A stretch of 64,000 bases of DNA from Pseudoduganella umbonata (GCF_014192225.1 NZ_JACHXS010000011.1:1-64000); one strand, 5' to 3'. Numbered from the stretch's first letter, positions 17,412-27,207 are shown. Notes: generated by a model from the letters alone, not told the origin. Numbers and translations are program-made.

Positions 17412-17650
17412 GCGCGCTCCAGGTTCAAGGTTGACTGCAAAGGAGGATCCCTGCATGCGGCATTGCTGCGGCAACGCGTTTCACATCAGTGGCAGGAGCC
17501 TCGTCCATTCGTCACCGGACGGCTTCCCGGCGATGTGAGCCAGCTTACCGCTTTCGCGCCGGTAAAACCCATCCCGCTTGCGGGGGATCGACGCAGGCGG
17601 ATGGGCGCCCTGCCACCAGCGCCGCGTCGTCGGCTGGCGCGACCGACCGA

Positions 17651-19018
17651 TCAGCTGCCGGGCAGCCGCAACATCGCCGAGATGCCGCGCCAGACCGATC
17701 CCAGCGCCTGGCCGGACGGCAGCGCCGGATGCAGCTGCACGATGGCGGCCTGCAGCGCGCGGTCGCCGGCCGAGCCGAAGGTCTTGCTGTCCTCGGCGAC
17801 CGGGCGCTGGGAAGCCTCGGTTTCCGGTACCGCCGAACTGGCAGGCAAGTGATTGGCCATGTCGGCTTCGCGGAACAGCAGGGCGTCGTCGCCCCTGGCA
17901 ACCGCCGGCGCGATCGCCACATCGGGGACGATGCCTTGCGCCTGCACCTCGCGGCCGTTGGGCGTGTAGTAGCGGGCGATGGTCAGCTTGATGGCGGATT
18001 CGTCGGTCAGCGGGAACACCGTCTGGATCGAGCCCTTGCCATAGGTGCGCGTGCCAAAGAGCTTGCCGCGGCCGTGATCCTGGATGGCGCCGGCCACCAG
18101 TTCCGCCGCCGATGCCGAGGCGCCGTTGACGAGTACGGCCAGCGGGACGTCCTGGGCGAATGCCGGCAGCTGCTCGCAGGCATCCGCGCTCCCCGGCTTG
18201 CCATAGAACCTGGGCGACACGGTGATCTTGCTGTTGCTTTCCGGGATCCGGCCGGTCGACGAGAAGACCATGGCGCCCTGCGGCAGGAAGGCGCCGGCCA
18301 CGGCGACCGCTGCCGGCAGCAGGCCGCCCGGGTTGTTGCGCAGGTCCAGCACGATGCCTTTCACGGGGCGCGGCCCGTCCAGCTGGCGCAATGCGGCGAT
18401 CAGTTCGGCCGCGGTATTGCCGCCGAATTCGGCGATGCGGATGCGGGCGATATCGCCGTCCAGGTGCTGCACCGTGACGGTGTGTTCCTGCAGGGTGGCG
18501 CGTTCGACGCTGAGCGTGCGCAGCGGCGTGTTGCCGCGCCGCGCCAGGGTCAGCTCCACCTTCGTTCCCGGTTCCCCGTGCACGCGGCTGGCGACCTGGC
18601 TGTCGCGCAGGCCGAACAGCGGTGCGCCGTCGATCGCGACGATCGAATCGCCGGCCCTGACGCCCTGCTTGTCCGCCGGGCTGTTTTCGGCGACGTCGCG
18701 GATCAGGACCTGCCCGTTGATCATCTCAACGCCGATCCCGATGCCCACATACTGGCCTGAATGGATGCGTTCGAGGTCTTCCAGGTCGGCCTTGTCCAGG
18801 TAGCGCGAATGCGGGTCCAGCGCGGACATCATGCCGCGGATCGCTTCCGTGAACAGTTTTTTCCGGTCGGCCGGCTCGACGTAGTCCCGCAGCACGAGCT
18901 GGTAACTGTCGAGCATCTGCTCGAACTCTTCTTTCGGTATCTGCACCGGCTCGGCCGCATGGCACGGCAGGGTTGCCGCGCAATAGCCGATCGCTGCACT
19001 CAACATCCATCGCTTCAT
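17651..19018 (-). CDS. S41 family C-terminal processing peptidase with PDZ domain
   Basis: An exported serine protease of the CtpA/Prc type (455 residues) that would trim periplasmic proteins from their C-terminal ends. The ATG at 19018 has AAGGAG seven bases upstream and gives a signal peptide (MLSAAIGYCAATLPCHA). A PDZ domain lies at about residues 95-170 (YVGIGIGVEMINGQVLIRD, GVRAGDSIVAIDG). The peptidase domain follows with DLRNNPGG, VNGASASAAELVAG carrying the nucleophilic Ser near 304, and RTYGKGSIQ with the catalytic Lys near 328. The C-terminal tail beyond residue 400 is unconserved. It is a stand-alone gene. Confidence 0.93.
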   Translation of the reverse strand: MKRWMLSAAIGYCAATLPCHAAEPVQIPKEEFEQMLDSYQLVLRDYVEPADRKKLFTEAIRGMMSALDPHSRYLDKADLEDLERIHSGQYVGIGIGVEMINGQVLIRDVAENSPADKQGVRAGDSIVAIDGAPLFGLRDSQVASRVHGEPGTKVELTLARRGNTPLRTLSVERATLQEHTVTVQHLDGDIARIRIAEFGGNTAAELIAALRQLDGPRPVKGIVLDLRNNPGGLLPAAVAVAGAFLPQGAMVFSSTGRIPESNSKITVSPRFYGKPGSADACEQLPAFAQDVPLAVLVNGASASAAELVAGAIQDHGRGKLFGTRTYGKGSIQTVFPLTDESAIKLTIARYYTPNGREVQAQGIVPDVAIAPAVARGDDALLFREADMANHLPASSAVPETEASQRPVAEDSKTFGSAGDRALQAAIVQLHPALPSGQALGSVWRGISAMLRLPGS

Positions 19019-19260
19019 CGTTTGCTCCTTCATGGAGCCCCGATTCTGCGGCGGGCAGGTGCCAAGTGCCGTCAAGACAGGTAATTTCACGTAAAGGCCG
19101 CTTGCCCCGTGTAGCCGAAGCTGCCGGCGGCGCGGCGTCGTTCAGTCGCAATCCTTGCAATTTGGCACCAAAAAACGACGTTTCGTCGCAATCGGTGCCG
19201 ATCTGGCCGGCCGTGGCCCTAGAATCGCATCACCATACAACACAACAAAAGGTTCCTGCC

Positions 19261-19926
19261 ATGCGCTTTGCCTTGTCCCCTGCCCGGTCTTCCGTCCTGT
19301 CCCGCACGTTTTTCCGTTCCCTGCTCTGCTCCGCCCTGTTCGCCGCTTCGGCCCATGGCGCCGAGGATGCCCGCCAGCTGGGCGCCTTCCGCGCCATCGC
19401 CATCCACGGCCCGATCAACATCGAAGTGCGTGCCGGCCAGGCGCAGTCCGTGAAAGTGATCGGCCGGCCCGAATTCATCGGCAAGGTGCTGACCAGCGTG
19501 AAGTCCGACGAACTGAGGATCGACTACGCGGAAAAGGGCAATGCCTCGCTCAAGAACGGCGACAAGATCGTGATCACCGTGCCGTCGCTGGTGAAATGCG
19601 TCGTCGAAGGTGCCGGGCAGGTCGACATCGACAACGTGAAGGAAGAGCGGCTCGACCTGCAGTTCGAGGGCGCCGGCCGGCTCGAAGCGAAGGGCAGCGC
19701 GAAGTGGCTGCGGCTGAAGGCGCGCGGCGTCGGCGAAGTGACCACCCAGCACCTGAAGGCCGAGCGCGCGGACGTGAACTTCGAAGGCATCGGCGATGTG
19801 AAGGTGCACGCCAGCCAGACGCTGAACGCGGTGGTGCGCGGCATGGGCAGCCTGACCTACTTCGGCCAGCCGAAGTCGCTGAACAAGTCGGTGTCCGGCA
19901 TCGGCAGCGTCTCGGCCGGCGACTGA
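19261..19926 (+). CDS. Secreted GIN-domain (DUF2807) protein
   Basis: A 221-residue exported protein. The signal peptide (SLLCSALFAASAHGA) is followed by the putative auto-transporter adhesin, head GIN domain, seen as a right-handed beta-helix pattern of short repeats: GPINIEVRAGQAQSVKVIG, VEGAGQVDIDNV, FEGAGRLEAKG, FEGIGDVKVHA and VSGIGSVSAGD. GIN proteins are cell-surface or periplasmic and of unproven function. A second member lies at 31304-32080. A gene starting upstream at 18973 would run through the divergent promoter region, so the ATG at 19261 with its signal peptide is preferred. Confidence 0.85.
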   Translation: MRFALSPARSSVLSRTFFRSLLCSALFAASAHGAEDARQLGAFRAIAIHGPINIEVRAGQAQSVKVIGRPEFIGKVLTSVKSDELRIDYAEKGNASLKNGDKIVITVPSLVKCVVEGAGQVDIDNVKEERLDLQFEGAGRLEAKGSAKWLRLKARGVGEVTTQHLKAERADVNFEGIGDVKVHASQTLNAVVRGMGSLTYFGQPKSLNKSVSGIGSVSAGD

Positions 19927-19939
19927 CCGGCACGGCCAC

Positions 19940-20608
19940 TCACGGCCTGGCGGCCAGCCTGGCGTGGCGCAGCACGCCGTTGCGCTCGAAGCCCAGCGCT
20001 TCATACAGGGCGATGGCACGCCCGTTGCGCGCTCCCACGTGCAGCATCGGCGTCACGCCCTGCCGCTGCATGCCATGCATGATGTGCTGCACCAGCAGCC
20101 TGGCATGGCCGCGCCCCGTGTACCCGGGGTGCGTGCAGACGGCGCTCACTTCGCGCAGCGTGCCGAAATCCATCCGCTCGCCGCACAGCGCGATCAGCCG
20201 GCCGGCGTCGTGGATGCCGAGGTAGCGGCCCATCGTGCCGGTGCGGGCACGGAAGTAGCCGGGAAACGCGATCGCTGTCAGCGCCTGCATGGCCGGATCG
20301 AGTGCATCGAGTTCGGCGATGCCCTCGCCCGGCGGCGGCGCCACCGGACCACCGCGGTAGACCATCTGCAGCACGCCGCCCAGTTCATTCAGCTGCCATC
20401 CCTCCGGCACCGCCGGAATCGCGCCGACGAAGTACACGTCGCCACCCAGCCGCGCGAGATCGTGCTCCGGCACGAACATGCCGTCCTCCGGCACCGCGCA
20501 GAACGGCGCCACGTCGGGCTCGTAATGCAGCATGGCGCCAAGTTCCCGCGCCAGGTGGCGCTGGCCGCTCGTCAGTGCCGCCCAGACCGGATTGGCCAGC
20601 CTTTCCAT
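19940..20608 (-). CDS. GNAT family N-acetyltransferase
   Basis: A 222-residue protein; the start at 20608 is fixed by AAAGGAGG seven bases upstream. The N-terminal half is a degenerate acyltransferase domain (EDGMFVPEHDL). The C-terminal half is the active GNAT fold: YLGIHDAGRLIALCGERM, EVSAVCTHPGYTGRGHARLLVQHI with the acetyl-CoA pyrophosphate loop, and LHVGARNGRAIALYEALGFE. It resembles the FR47-type group. The substrate is unknown. It is divergent from yjdM and convergent with the GIN gene. Confidence 0.85.
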   Translation of the reverse strand: MERLANPVWAALTSGQRHLARELGAMLHYEPDVAPFCAVPEDGMFVPEHDLARLGGDVYFVGAIPAVPEGWQLNELGGVLQMVYRGGPVAPPPGEGIAELDALDPAMQALTAIAFPGYFRARTGTMGRYLGIHDAGRLIALCGERMDFGTLREVSAVCTHPGYTGRGHARLLVQHIMHGMQRQGVTPMLHVGARNGRAIALYEALGFERNGVLRHARLAARP

Positions 20609-20705
20609 CGTCGTCCTCCTTTTGTCGTCCACCGTTTGTCGCCCACCGTTCATGCCCGCCATTTTCGACGGAGTATACTGCCCGCTTTTTCGCGAAGAAT
20701 CCACG

Positions 20706-21044
20706 ATGAGCGCCCTGCCTCCCTGCCCGCAATGCGGTTCCGAATTCACCTACCAGGACGGCGCCAACCTCGTCTGCCCCGAGTGCGCGCATGAATGGTC
20801 GGCCGCGGCCGATGCGCCCGCCGACACCGTGCGCGTGTACCGCGACGCGGCCGGCAACGTACTGCAGGATGGCGACACCGTCACCGTTATCAAGGACCTG
20901 AAGCCGAAGGGATCGGGCGGCGTGATCAAGCAGGGCACGAAGGTGAAGAACATCCGCCTCGTCGACAGCGATCACGACATCGACTGCAAGATCGACGGCT
21001 TCGGCGCGATGAGCCTGAAATCAGAATTCGTGCGCAAGGTCTGA
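20706..21044 (+). CDS. yjdM: YjdM/PhnA-type zinc ribbon protein
   Basis: The 112-residue protein carries an N-terminal zinc ribbon (CPQCGSEF and CPECAHEW, four Cys) followed by the compact KOW-like PhnA domain (DGDTVTVIKDLKPKG, KQGTKVKNIRLV, GFGAMSLKSEFVRKV). It was formerly called alkylphosphonate utilization protein PhnA, but there is no good evidence that it degrades phosphonates, so YjdM is preferable. A TATACT box at 20674 lies 32 bp before the start. Confidence 0.93.
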   Translation: MSALPPCPQCGSEFTYQDGANLVCPECAHEWSAAADAPADTVRVYRDAAGNVLQDGDTVTVIKDLKPKGSGGVIKQGTKVKNIRLVDSDHDIDCKIDGFGAMSLKSEFVRKV

Positions 21045-21087
21045 GCGCGCAGGCGCCTGCGGGCGCCTGGCGTCCGCGCGAAATCGA

Positions 21088-21116
21088 TTGCAACAAGAAT
21101 AATACCTGCCTACAAT
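21088..21116 (+). promoter_or_regulatory. Sigma-70 promoter of the SMP-30 gene
   Basis: TTGCAA at 21088 and TACAAT at 21111, exactly 17 bp apart and 29 bp before the ATG at 21145. Both hexamers differ from consensus by one or two bases. Confidence 0.7.
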
Positions 21117-21144
21117 CGCCGAGGTTTCCCACTCGAGGCAATGT

Positions 21145-22107
21145 ATGGCATTCACGGCACGATCCTGCTCCTTCTTCCGCTCCCTCCTCCGTTTTTCCGC
21201 GCTGGCCGCCGCGCTGGCCGGCCTGCCTGCCGGCCCGGCCCTGGCCGCCGCCTGCGGCAAGGCGCCTTCCGGAGAACTGGCCGCGCAGCGGGTCGCGGCC
21301 GCGGCGCCGACGCGCACCGGCCCCCAGCTGTACGAAGGCCCCGTGTGGATCGGCGATGCGCTGTACTTCTCGGATTTCGGCCACACCGGCGGCTTCCCTT
21401 CGCGCATCCGCAAGCTGGCCGCCGACGGCACCGTCAGTACCTTCCTCGATGATAGCGGCAGCAATGGCCTTGCGGTCGATGCGCAGGGCAACCTGGTCGC
21501 CGCCACGCACAAGTACAAGGCGCTGTCGCGCTACGCGATGCCGGACAAGGCGCGCAGCGCCATCGCCGAACGTTACGAAGGCAACGTGTTCAACTCGCCG
21601 AACGACATCGCCATCGCCGCCGACGGCACGCTGTACTTCACCGATCCCGATTACCAGAAAGCGGCGGCGCCCGGCGGCCAGCCCGTGACGGGCATCTACC
21701 GCGTCGGCATCGACGGCAAGGTCACGCTGGTGGACGGCACGCGGCGCAACCCGAACGGCATCGCGCTGTCGCGGGCCGGCGACCTGCTGTACGTGAACGC
21801 CGGCGACGGCGAGGTGAAGGCCTATCCGGTCGCGAACGGCGTTCCCGGCGCCGGCCGCACGTTCATCCAGGGCATCGACGGCGGCGACGGCATGACGCTG
21901 GACTGCCACGGCAACCTGTACGTGACCGAGCACGGCGCGCGCCGCGTGCGCGTGTTCTCGGCGCAGGGCAAGGAACTGGCGACGATCCGCGTCGATGCCA
22001 ACGTCACCAACGCGGCCTTCGGCGGTGCCGATGGCCGTACCCTCTTCATCACGGGCGACCGCGCACTGTGGCGCATCGCGCTCGACGTTACGGGCCAGCC
22101 TTACTGA
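21145..22107 (+). CDS. Exported SMP-30/gluconolactonase-like protein
   Basis: A 320-residue six-bladed beta-propeller of the SMP-30/LRE family behind a signal peptide (LAAALAGLPAGPALAAA). The divalent-metal ligands of the family can be picked out: Glu in YEGPVW, Asn in NSPNDIAI and Asp in DGGDGMTLD. Members hydrolyse sugar lactones or related esters. Export to the periplasm is usual for this subgroup. It has its own promoter and ribosome binding site and is followed at 61 bp by the HAF-repeat gene. Substrate unknown. Confidence 0.86.
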   Translation: MAFTARSCSFFRSLLRFSALAAALAGLPAGPALAAACGKAPSGELAAQRVAAAAPTRTGPQLYEGPVWIGDALYFSDFGHTGGFPSRIRKLAADGTVSTFLDDSGSNGLAVDAQGNLVAATHKYKALSRYAMPDKARSAIAERYEGNVFNSPNDIAIAADGTLYFTDPDYQKAAAPGGQPVTGIYRVGIDGKVTLVDGTRRNPNGIALSRAGDLLYVNAGDGEVKAYPVANGVPGAGRTFIQGIDGGDGMTLDCHGNLYVTEHGARRVRVFSAQGKELATIRVDANVTNAAFGGADGRTLFITGDRALWRIALDVTGQPY

Positions 22108-22168
22108 AGGTCCGCCGCGCCCGCGGCGGGTAGAAGTATGTAGTGAATCCAACACGGAGGAGATCTGC

Positions 22169-23263
22169 ATGCGCACCACCATGATCCTGCTCGCGGCACT
22201 GTCGCTGTCCGGCGCCGCCATGGCCCAGCCGGGCTTCGGCGAAAGCCGCTTCGAACACAGCCTGGCCGCCGACATCAATCCCGCCGGCCTGGTAGCCGGC
22301 GAAATCCGCAACGAGGATGGCCAGCGCCGCGCGGTGCTCTACCACCGCGGCCAGGCCACCGACCTGGGCACGCTGGGCGGCACCGACAGCTACTCCACCG
22401 CCATCAATGCCGCCGGCACGGTGACCGGCGGCGCGCTGGACGGCAGCAACCGCTGGCGCGCATTCCGGTGGAACCGCGATGCCGGCATGCGGGACCTGGG
22501 CACGCTGGGCGGCCGCAGCAGCCTGGGCATCGCCATCAACCAGGCCGGGCACATTGCCGGCTATGCCGACATCGAGGACGGCAACTTCCACGCCTTCGTG
22601 CACGACGGCGCGAAGATGACGGACCTCGGCACGTTCGGCGGCCGCACCAGTTACGCGACAGCCATGAACAACGGCGGCACGGTGGTGGGCGCGGCACAAC
22701 TGGAAAACGGCTACCGCCACGCTTTCGCGTGGACGCCCGCCGGCGGCATGCGCGACCTCGGCACGCTGGGCGGCAGGCTCAGCGTGGCCACGGCGATCAA
22801 CGACAGCGGCGTGATCGTCGGCGCCGCGGAGACGGCCGACCGCAGGTGGCACGCCTTCCTGCACGATGGCAAGAAGATGGTCGATCTCGGTGCGATGATC
22901 AAGCAGGGCCAGAGCTATGCCACCGGCATCAATGCGGCCGGCGACGTGGTCGGCACGATCCGCTACCGCGACAATGCGCCGCTGACCTTCGTCTACAAGG
23001 ACGGCCGGATGCGCATCCATCAGAACCGAAACGCCCTGTACGAGACTGGCAAGATCACCGACGACGGCAAGGTGGTCGGCGCCCATTACACGGGCCACCG
23101 CTACCAGGCGCTCTCGGTGCCGTCGATCGTCGACCTGTCGTACAAGACGAAATCGTCGGACTACCTGCTGCTGGCGTTGCTGGTGCTGATGGTGGGCTGG
23201 TGCCTGCAGAAGGGCTACGTGCACTGGCGGCATGGCGTGCTGGGCAAGCCGTCGGTGTACTGA
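22169..23263 (+). CDS. HAF-repeat protein with C-terminal membrane anchor
   Basis: Start at 22169 is supported by GGAGGAG seven bases upstream and by the signal peptide it gives (LLAALSLSGAAMAQ). The body consists of about six copies of the HAF repeat, recognised by DLGTLGG followed by S/AxAINxxGxxxG. C-terminally a membrane helix (YLLLALLVLMVGWCL) and a short basic tail tether it. HAF-repeat proteins are predicted extracellular or periplasmic beta-propeller-like proteins without a known activity. The 364-residue length is normal. Confidence 0.85.
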   Translation: MRTTMILLAALSLSGAAMAQPGFGESRFEHSLAADINPAGLVAGEIRNEDGQRRAVLYHRGQATDLGTLGGTDSYSTAINAAGTVTGGALDGSNRWRAFRWNRDAGMRDLGTLGGRSSLGIAINQAGHIAGYADIEDGNFHAFVHDGAKMTDLGTFGGRTSYATAMNNGGTVVGAAQLENGYRHAFAWTPAGGMRDLGTLGGRLSVATAINDSGVIVGAAETADRRWHAFLHDGKKMVDLGAMIKQGQSYATGINAAGDVVGTIRYRDNAPLTFVYKDGRMRIHQNRNALYETGKITDDGKVVGAHYTGHRYQALSVPSIVDLSYKTKSSDYLLLALLVLMVGWCLQKGYVHWRHGVLGKPSVY

Positions 23264-23293
23264 CCTCGGTTGCGCTGTGCGTCGGCGGACCGG

Positions 23294-24007
23294 CTACGCC
23301 AGCCGGCGCGTGCCGGCGTCGGCCAGCAGCGAGGGAACGATGTCGTGCAGCGATGCCACCTCGAAGGTCGGCACGGCCTGGGAGTCGTTGGCCGCCCGGT
23401 CGGGATTGAACCAGCAGCTGTCGATGCCGTAGCGGTTGGCGCCCAGGATGTCGGCGTCGAGCCGGTCGCCGACGATGATCGCCTCGTGGCGCGCAAAGGC
23501 CCGCGCCAGCTTGCCGGCATGCTCGAAGAAGCGCACGTCCGGCTTGGCGAAGCCGCAGGCTTCGGAGGTGCAGACGAACGATATGTGCTTGCCGAGCCCG
23601 GAACTGGCGATGCGCAACTGCTGGATCTGTTCGGCGCCGTTGGTGACGATGCCCACTTCGCCCACGTCGGCCAGCCCTTCGCACAGGGCCGTCGCGCCGT
23701 CGATCAGCACCACGGTATCGGACAGCGATTCCACGAACAGCCGGCTGGCCTTCTCCGGGTCGAGATCGAGGCCATTGGCCGCGAAGGTCTGGCGGAAGCG
23801 GTCCACCTTGAGGAATTCCTTGGCGACGGTGCCGGCCTCGAAACGGCGCCACAGCGCCGTGTTGATGACCTGATAGTGCGCGAACAGCCCGTCGAGCGGG
23901 CCGGTGAAGCCGAGCGCGCCGAGCGTGCGCGCGAACGAGAGATGTTCGGATGCCTTGAAGTCGAGCAGCGTATCGTCGAGGTCGAACAGGAACAGCCGGT
24001 GTTTCAT
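23294..24007 (-). CDS. yjjG: HAD hydrolase, YjjG-type pyrimidine nucleotidase
   Basis: A 237-residue phosphatase of the haloacid dehalogenase superfamily. Motif I is FDLDDTLLDF, motif II is GIVTNG, motif III Lys lies in FAKPDVRFFEHA and motif IV in VGDRLDADILGANRYGID. The helical cap and the overall sequence resemble YjjG, which dephosphorylates non-canonical pyrimidine nucleotides and keeps them out of DNA. The start at 24007 avoids an unconserved 10-residue extension. The specific name is a family-level inference. Confidence 0.82.
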   Translation of the reverse strand: MKHRLFLFDLDDTLLDFKASEHLSFARTLGALGFTGPLDGLFAHYQVINTALWRRFEAGTVAKEFLKVDRFRQTFAANGLDLDPEKASRLFVESLSDTVVLIDGATALCEGLADVGEVGIVTNGAEQIQQLRIASSGLGKHISFVCTSEACGFAKPDVRFFEHAGKLARAFARHEAIIVGDRLDADILGANRYGIDSCWFNPDRAANDSQAVPTFEVASLHDIVPSLLADAGTRRLA

Positions 24008-24060
24008 GGTTCTTGAGTTCGCTTTGGAATATTGCATCCTAGCACGGCTCGGCGATCGCT

Positions 24061-24375
24061 TCAGTGGATCGGAAATCCCAGCGCCGTCGGCAATGGCTGC
24101 GCCGCGACCGACGTTTCGCCTTCCGGATCGTTTTCAGTGATCCATTCGATCCAGCCCAGCACTTCGCGAATGCTGGCCAGGCCGCTGTGCAGGGCCGTGC
24201 GCGCGGAGCGCAATTCCTCGAGTTTGCCGCCGGTGTGCGCCGGGTCGATGCTGATGACCTCCGGCACGGCGCCGATACGGTGTTCCAGGTCCGCCAGGTC
24301 GGCGGTCATTTCATCCTGCAATGCCTGCAGTACGGTGACGACAAGCTCGGTGTCGCACATATCCATGTCATTCAT
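24061..24375 (-). CDS. Small acidic helical protein of unknown function
   Basis: A 104-residue protein with GGAG seven bases before the ATG. It appears all-helical with heptad character (LVVTVLQALQDEMTADLADLE, LRSARTALHSGLASIREVL). I recognise no family. It follows the rpoD terminator region and precedes yjjG on the same strand (53 bp), so co-transcription with yjjG is possible. The 207 bp upstream show no gene. Confidence 0.5.
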   Translation of the reverse strand: MNDMDMCDTELVVTVLQALQDEMTADLADLEHRIGAVPEVISIDPAHTGGKLEELRSARTALHSGLASIREVLGWIEWITENDPEGETSVAAQPLPTALGFPIH

Positions 24376-24582
24376 GGGGATTCTCCAGTCAGTTTGCCAG
24401 CATGTTAAAAGCCCTCATGCGGCCAGGCGGCAGGTAAGCCAACCGGCAGGACCGCGGGTAGGCGAGACGGGAGATCGGAACCAGCGACAGCATCACGACA
24501 CGATGCTGCCCAAGGCAGAGCATACAGCCAGCCGCCCCTTTCACCTAGTCCTTTCGGCATTCGTGCGCGGGGAGCGACGGCC

Positions 24583-24610
24583 AAAAAAAAGGAAGCCGAA
24601 GCTTCCTTTT
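24583..24610 (-). terminator. Rho-independent terminator of rpoD
   Basis: Minus strand reads AAAAGGAAGC-TTCG-GCTTCC followed by eight T, starting 18 bp after the rpoD stop. Same UUCG design as the ppa terminator. Confidence 0.9.
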
Positions 24611-24628
24611 CCGCGATCGGGCGACCGA

Positions 24629-27097
24629 TCAGTTCTGCGTCAGGAACGTCTTCAGCTTGTCCGAGCGCGACGGCTGGCGCAGCTTGCTCATCGCCTTGGC
24701 CTCGATCTGGCGGATACGCTCGCGCGTCACGTCGAACTGCTTGCCCACTTCTTCGAGCGTGTGGTCGTTCGACATTTCGACGCCGTAGCGCATGCGCAGC
24801 ACCTTGGCTTCGCGCGGGGTCAGCGAGTCGAGCACTTCCTTGATCACGTTGCGCATCGAAGCATGCAGCGCCGCGTCCAGCGGGGCCAGCGTGGTGTTGT
24901 CCTCGATGAAGTCGCCCAGCTGCGAATCGCCGTCCTCGCCCATCGGCGTTTCCATCGAAATCGGCTCCTTGGCGATCTTCATGATCTCGCGCACCTTCGA
25001 TTCCGGCATTTCCATCTTCGCGGCCAGCGTCGCCATGTCCGGCTCATTGCCGGTTTCCTGCATGATCTGGCGGCTGATGCGGTTCATCTTGTTGATCGTT
25101 TCGATCATGTGCACCGGCACGCGGATGGTGCGCGCCATGTCCGCGATCGAACGCGTGATCGCCTGGCGGATCCACCACGTGGCGTACGTGGAGAACTTGT
25201 AGCCGCGGCGGTATTCGAACTTGTCCACCGCCTTGAGCAGGCCGATATTGCCTTCCTGGATCAGGTCGAGGAACTGCAGGCCGCGGTTGATGTACTTCTT
25301 GGCGATCGAGATCACCAGGCGCAGGTTGGCCACCGTCATTTCGCGCTTCGCGTGGCGTGCACGCTTCTCGCCCGCAGCCATCTGCTTGTTGATCTTGCGC
25401 AGGTCGGCCAGCGGCAGTGCCACGCGTTCCTGCAGGTCGATCATCTTGTTCTGCAGTTCCTTGATCGCCGGCACGTTACGGCCCAGCACGGCGCTGTACG
25501 GATGACGTGCGTCGACTTCGCCATCGACCCAGTCCAGGTTCGTTTCATTGCCCGGGAAGACCTTGATGAAGTGGGCGCGCGGCATGCCGCAGCGGTTCAC
25601 GCACAGCTCCAGCACGGCGCGCTCGATGCTGCGCACCTGCTCCATCTGGCCGCGCAGCGTGTCGCACAGCTTTTCCACGACCTTGGCCGTGAAGCGGATG
25701 CCCAGCAGCTCGGCGGAAATGGTGGCCTGCGCCTTCTGGTAAACGGCCGAGCCATAGGCCGACTTGCGCATCTTGTCGAACTGCGCGGAGATGACGGCAA
25801 AGCGTTCCAGCGCGTCGACCTTCAGCTGCACCAGCTGCTCGGTGGAGAAGCCGGCCGCGCCGCCGTTGGCGTCGCCGTCGCTTTCTTCTTCCAGCTCTTC
25901 TTCCTCGTCCTCGTCGTCGTCGTCGGACGCGGCGGCTGCCGGGGCCCGCGCCGGCGCCGGCGCGGAACTCTCGTCGGGGTCGACGAAGCCATCGACCACG
26001 TCATCGACCTTCAGCTCGTCGTTCTCGATCTTCGCCGCCAGTTCGACGATCTCGTTGATCGTGGTCGGGCAGGCCGAGATCGCCTGGATCATGTCGCGCA
26101 GGCCTTCCTCGATGCGCTTGGCGATCTCGATCTCGCCTTCGCGCGTCAGCAGCGCCACCGCACCCATTTCACGCATGTACATGCGCACCGGGTCGGTGGT
26201 ACGGCCGAAGTCGGAGTCGACGGTGGACAGCGCCGTCGCGGCGGCCGCTTCCACTTCGTCGTCGGAGGTGGCGGTCGGCACGTTGTCGGACAACAGAAGC
26301 GCCTCGGCATCCGGCGCGCGCTCGTAGACGGCGATGCCCATGTCGTTGAACGTGGCGATGATGCCCTCGATCGCTTCCGGATCGACAATGTTTTCGGGCA
26401 GCTGGTCGTTGATCTCGGCATAGGTGAGGAAGCCGCGATCCTTGCCCATGTTGATCAGGTTCTTGAACTGCTGGCGGCGCTTTTCCACGTCTTCGGTGGA
26501 CATGCCGGCTTCGCCGCCGAACGGGTCCAGGCCCTTGGCCTTGCGCTCGCGCGCCTTCGACGCGGCCTTCAGTTCGGCGCGTTCGACGGCGTTCAGTGCC
26601 GCCACTTCATCGTTCTCGGGCGTGAATTCGCTCGGCTTGCGGCCGCGGCGGCCCGGCACCTTCACGGAAGGCAGCAGGTAGCCGGACGTGTCGATCGAGG
26701 CCAGCGTGGCGGCATCGGTGACCTGGCTGACGGCGGCCGGCGCCGACGGCGACTGCACGGGCGCTTCCAGCTTGGCCTTGCGCACGCGCACCACCGGCGC
26801 CTTCGGCGCTTCGTCGGCACCTGCCACCACCTTGCGTACGGGCTTCTTCGGCTCGTCGCCGGCCGGCACTTCGGCAGCGGCGGACTCGGCCACAGGAGCG
26901 TCGGCCAGCACCGGCTCGTCCCCCGGCAACACGGCCAGGCGGGACGTCTTCTTCTTCACAACGGTCACTTTACCGGCGGCCTCTTGCGCATTGTCGATCA
27001 CATAGGATAAGGTGGTCTTCGGCACCGTCAGCGGCGCAGCTTCGGCGCGCGGCTTCTTGGTGGACAGCGTTAGGGTCTTCGGCGTTTTCGTCGTCAT
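24629..27097 (-). CDS. rpoD: Primary sigma factor RpoD (sigma-70)
   Basis: The 822-residue housekeeping sigma factor. From the ATG at 27097 there is an Ala/Pro/Lys-rich unconserved extension of about 190 residues, then region 1.1 (NLINMGKDRGFLTYAEINDQ), region 1.2 (DPVRMYMREMGAVALL), a non-conserved insert with a long Asp/Glu run, region 2 (DLIQEGNIGLLKAVDKFEYR, YATWWIRQAITRSI), region 3 and region 4 (HTLEEVGKQFDVTRERIRQI). The extension makes it about 200 residues longer than the E. coli protein. dnaG, commonly next to rpoD, is not upstream here: the next gene is proQ on the other strand. The leader is unusual (see the hairpin and promoter entries). Confidence 0.97.
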   Translation of the reverse strand: MTTKTPKTLTLSTKKPRAEAAPLTVPKTTLSYVIDNAQEAAGKVTVVKKKTSRLAVLPGDEPVLADAPVAESAAAEVPAGDEPKKPVRKVVAGADEAPKAPVVRVRKAKLEAPVQSPSAPAAVSQVTDAATLASIDTSGYLLPSVKVPGRRGRKPSEFTPENDEVAALNAVERAELKAASKARERKAKGLDPFGGEAGMSTEDVEKRRQQFKNLINMGKDRGFLTYAEINDQLPENIVDPEAIEGIIATFNDMGIAVYERAPDAEALLLSDNVPTATSDDEVEAAAATALSTVDSDFGRTTDPVRMYMREMGAVALLTREGEIEIAKRIEEGLRDMIQAISACPTTINEIVELAAKIENDELKVDDVVDGFVDPDESSAPAPARAPAAAASDDDDEDEEEELEEESDGDANGGAAGFSTEQLVQLKVDALERFAVISAQFDKMRKSAYGSAVYQKAQATISAELLGIRFTAKVVEKLCDTLRGQMEQVRSIERAVLELCVNRCGMPRAHFIKVFPGNETNLDWVDGEVDARHPYSAVLGRNVPAIKELQNKMIDLQERVALPLADLRKINKQMAAGEKRARHAKREMTVANLRLVISIAKKYINRGLQFLDLIQEGNIGLLKAVDKFEYRRGYKFSTYATWWIRQAITRSIADMARTIRVPVHMIETINKMNRISRQIMQETGNEPDMATLAAKMEMPESKVREIMKIAKEPISMETPMGEDGDSQLGDFIEDNTTLAPLDAALHASMRNVIKEVLDSLTPREAKVLRMRYGVEMSNDHTLEEVGKQFDVTRERIRQIEAKAMSKLRQPSRSDKLKTFLTQN

Positions 27098-27207
27098 CAA
27101 ATATCTCTTCAGTGCCTGGCGGGGCACGACGCAAGTGGAAAATTGAACAATCCAGCCCGGCCTTCAAAAAGGCCGCGCCGGTACGTATGTGGGGATCATC
27201 CGGAATG

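Noticed and set aside
24032..27010. A 992-codon open frame antisense to rpoD
   Set aside because: Mirror of the conserved sigma factor; its His/Gln/Arg/Leu composition is an artefact of codon bias.
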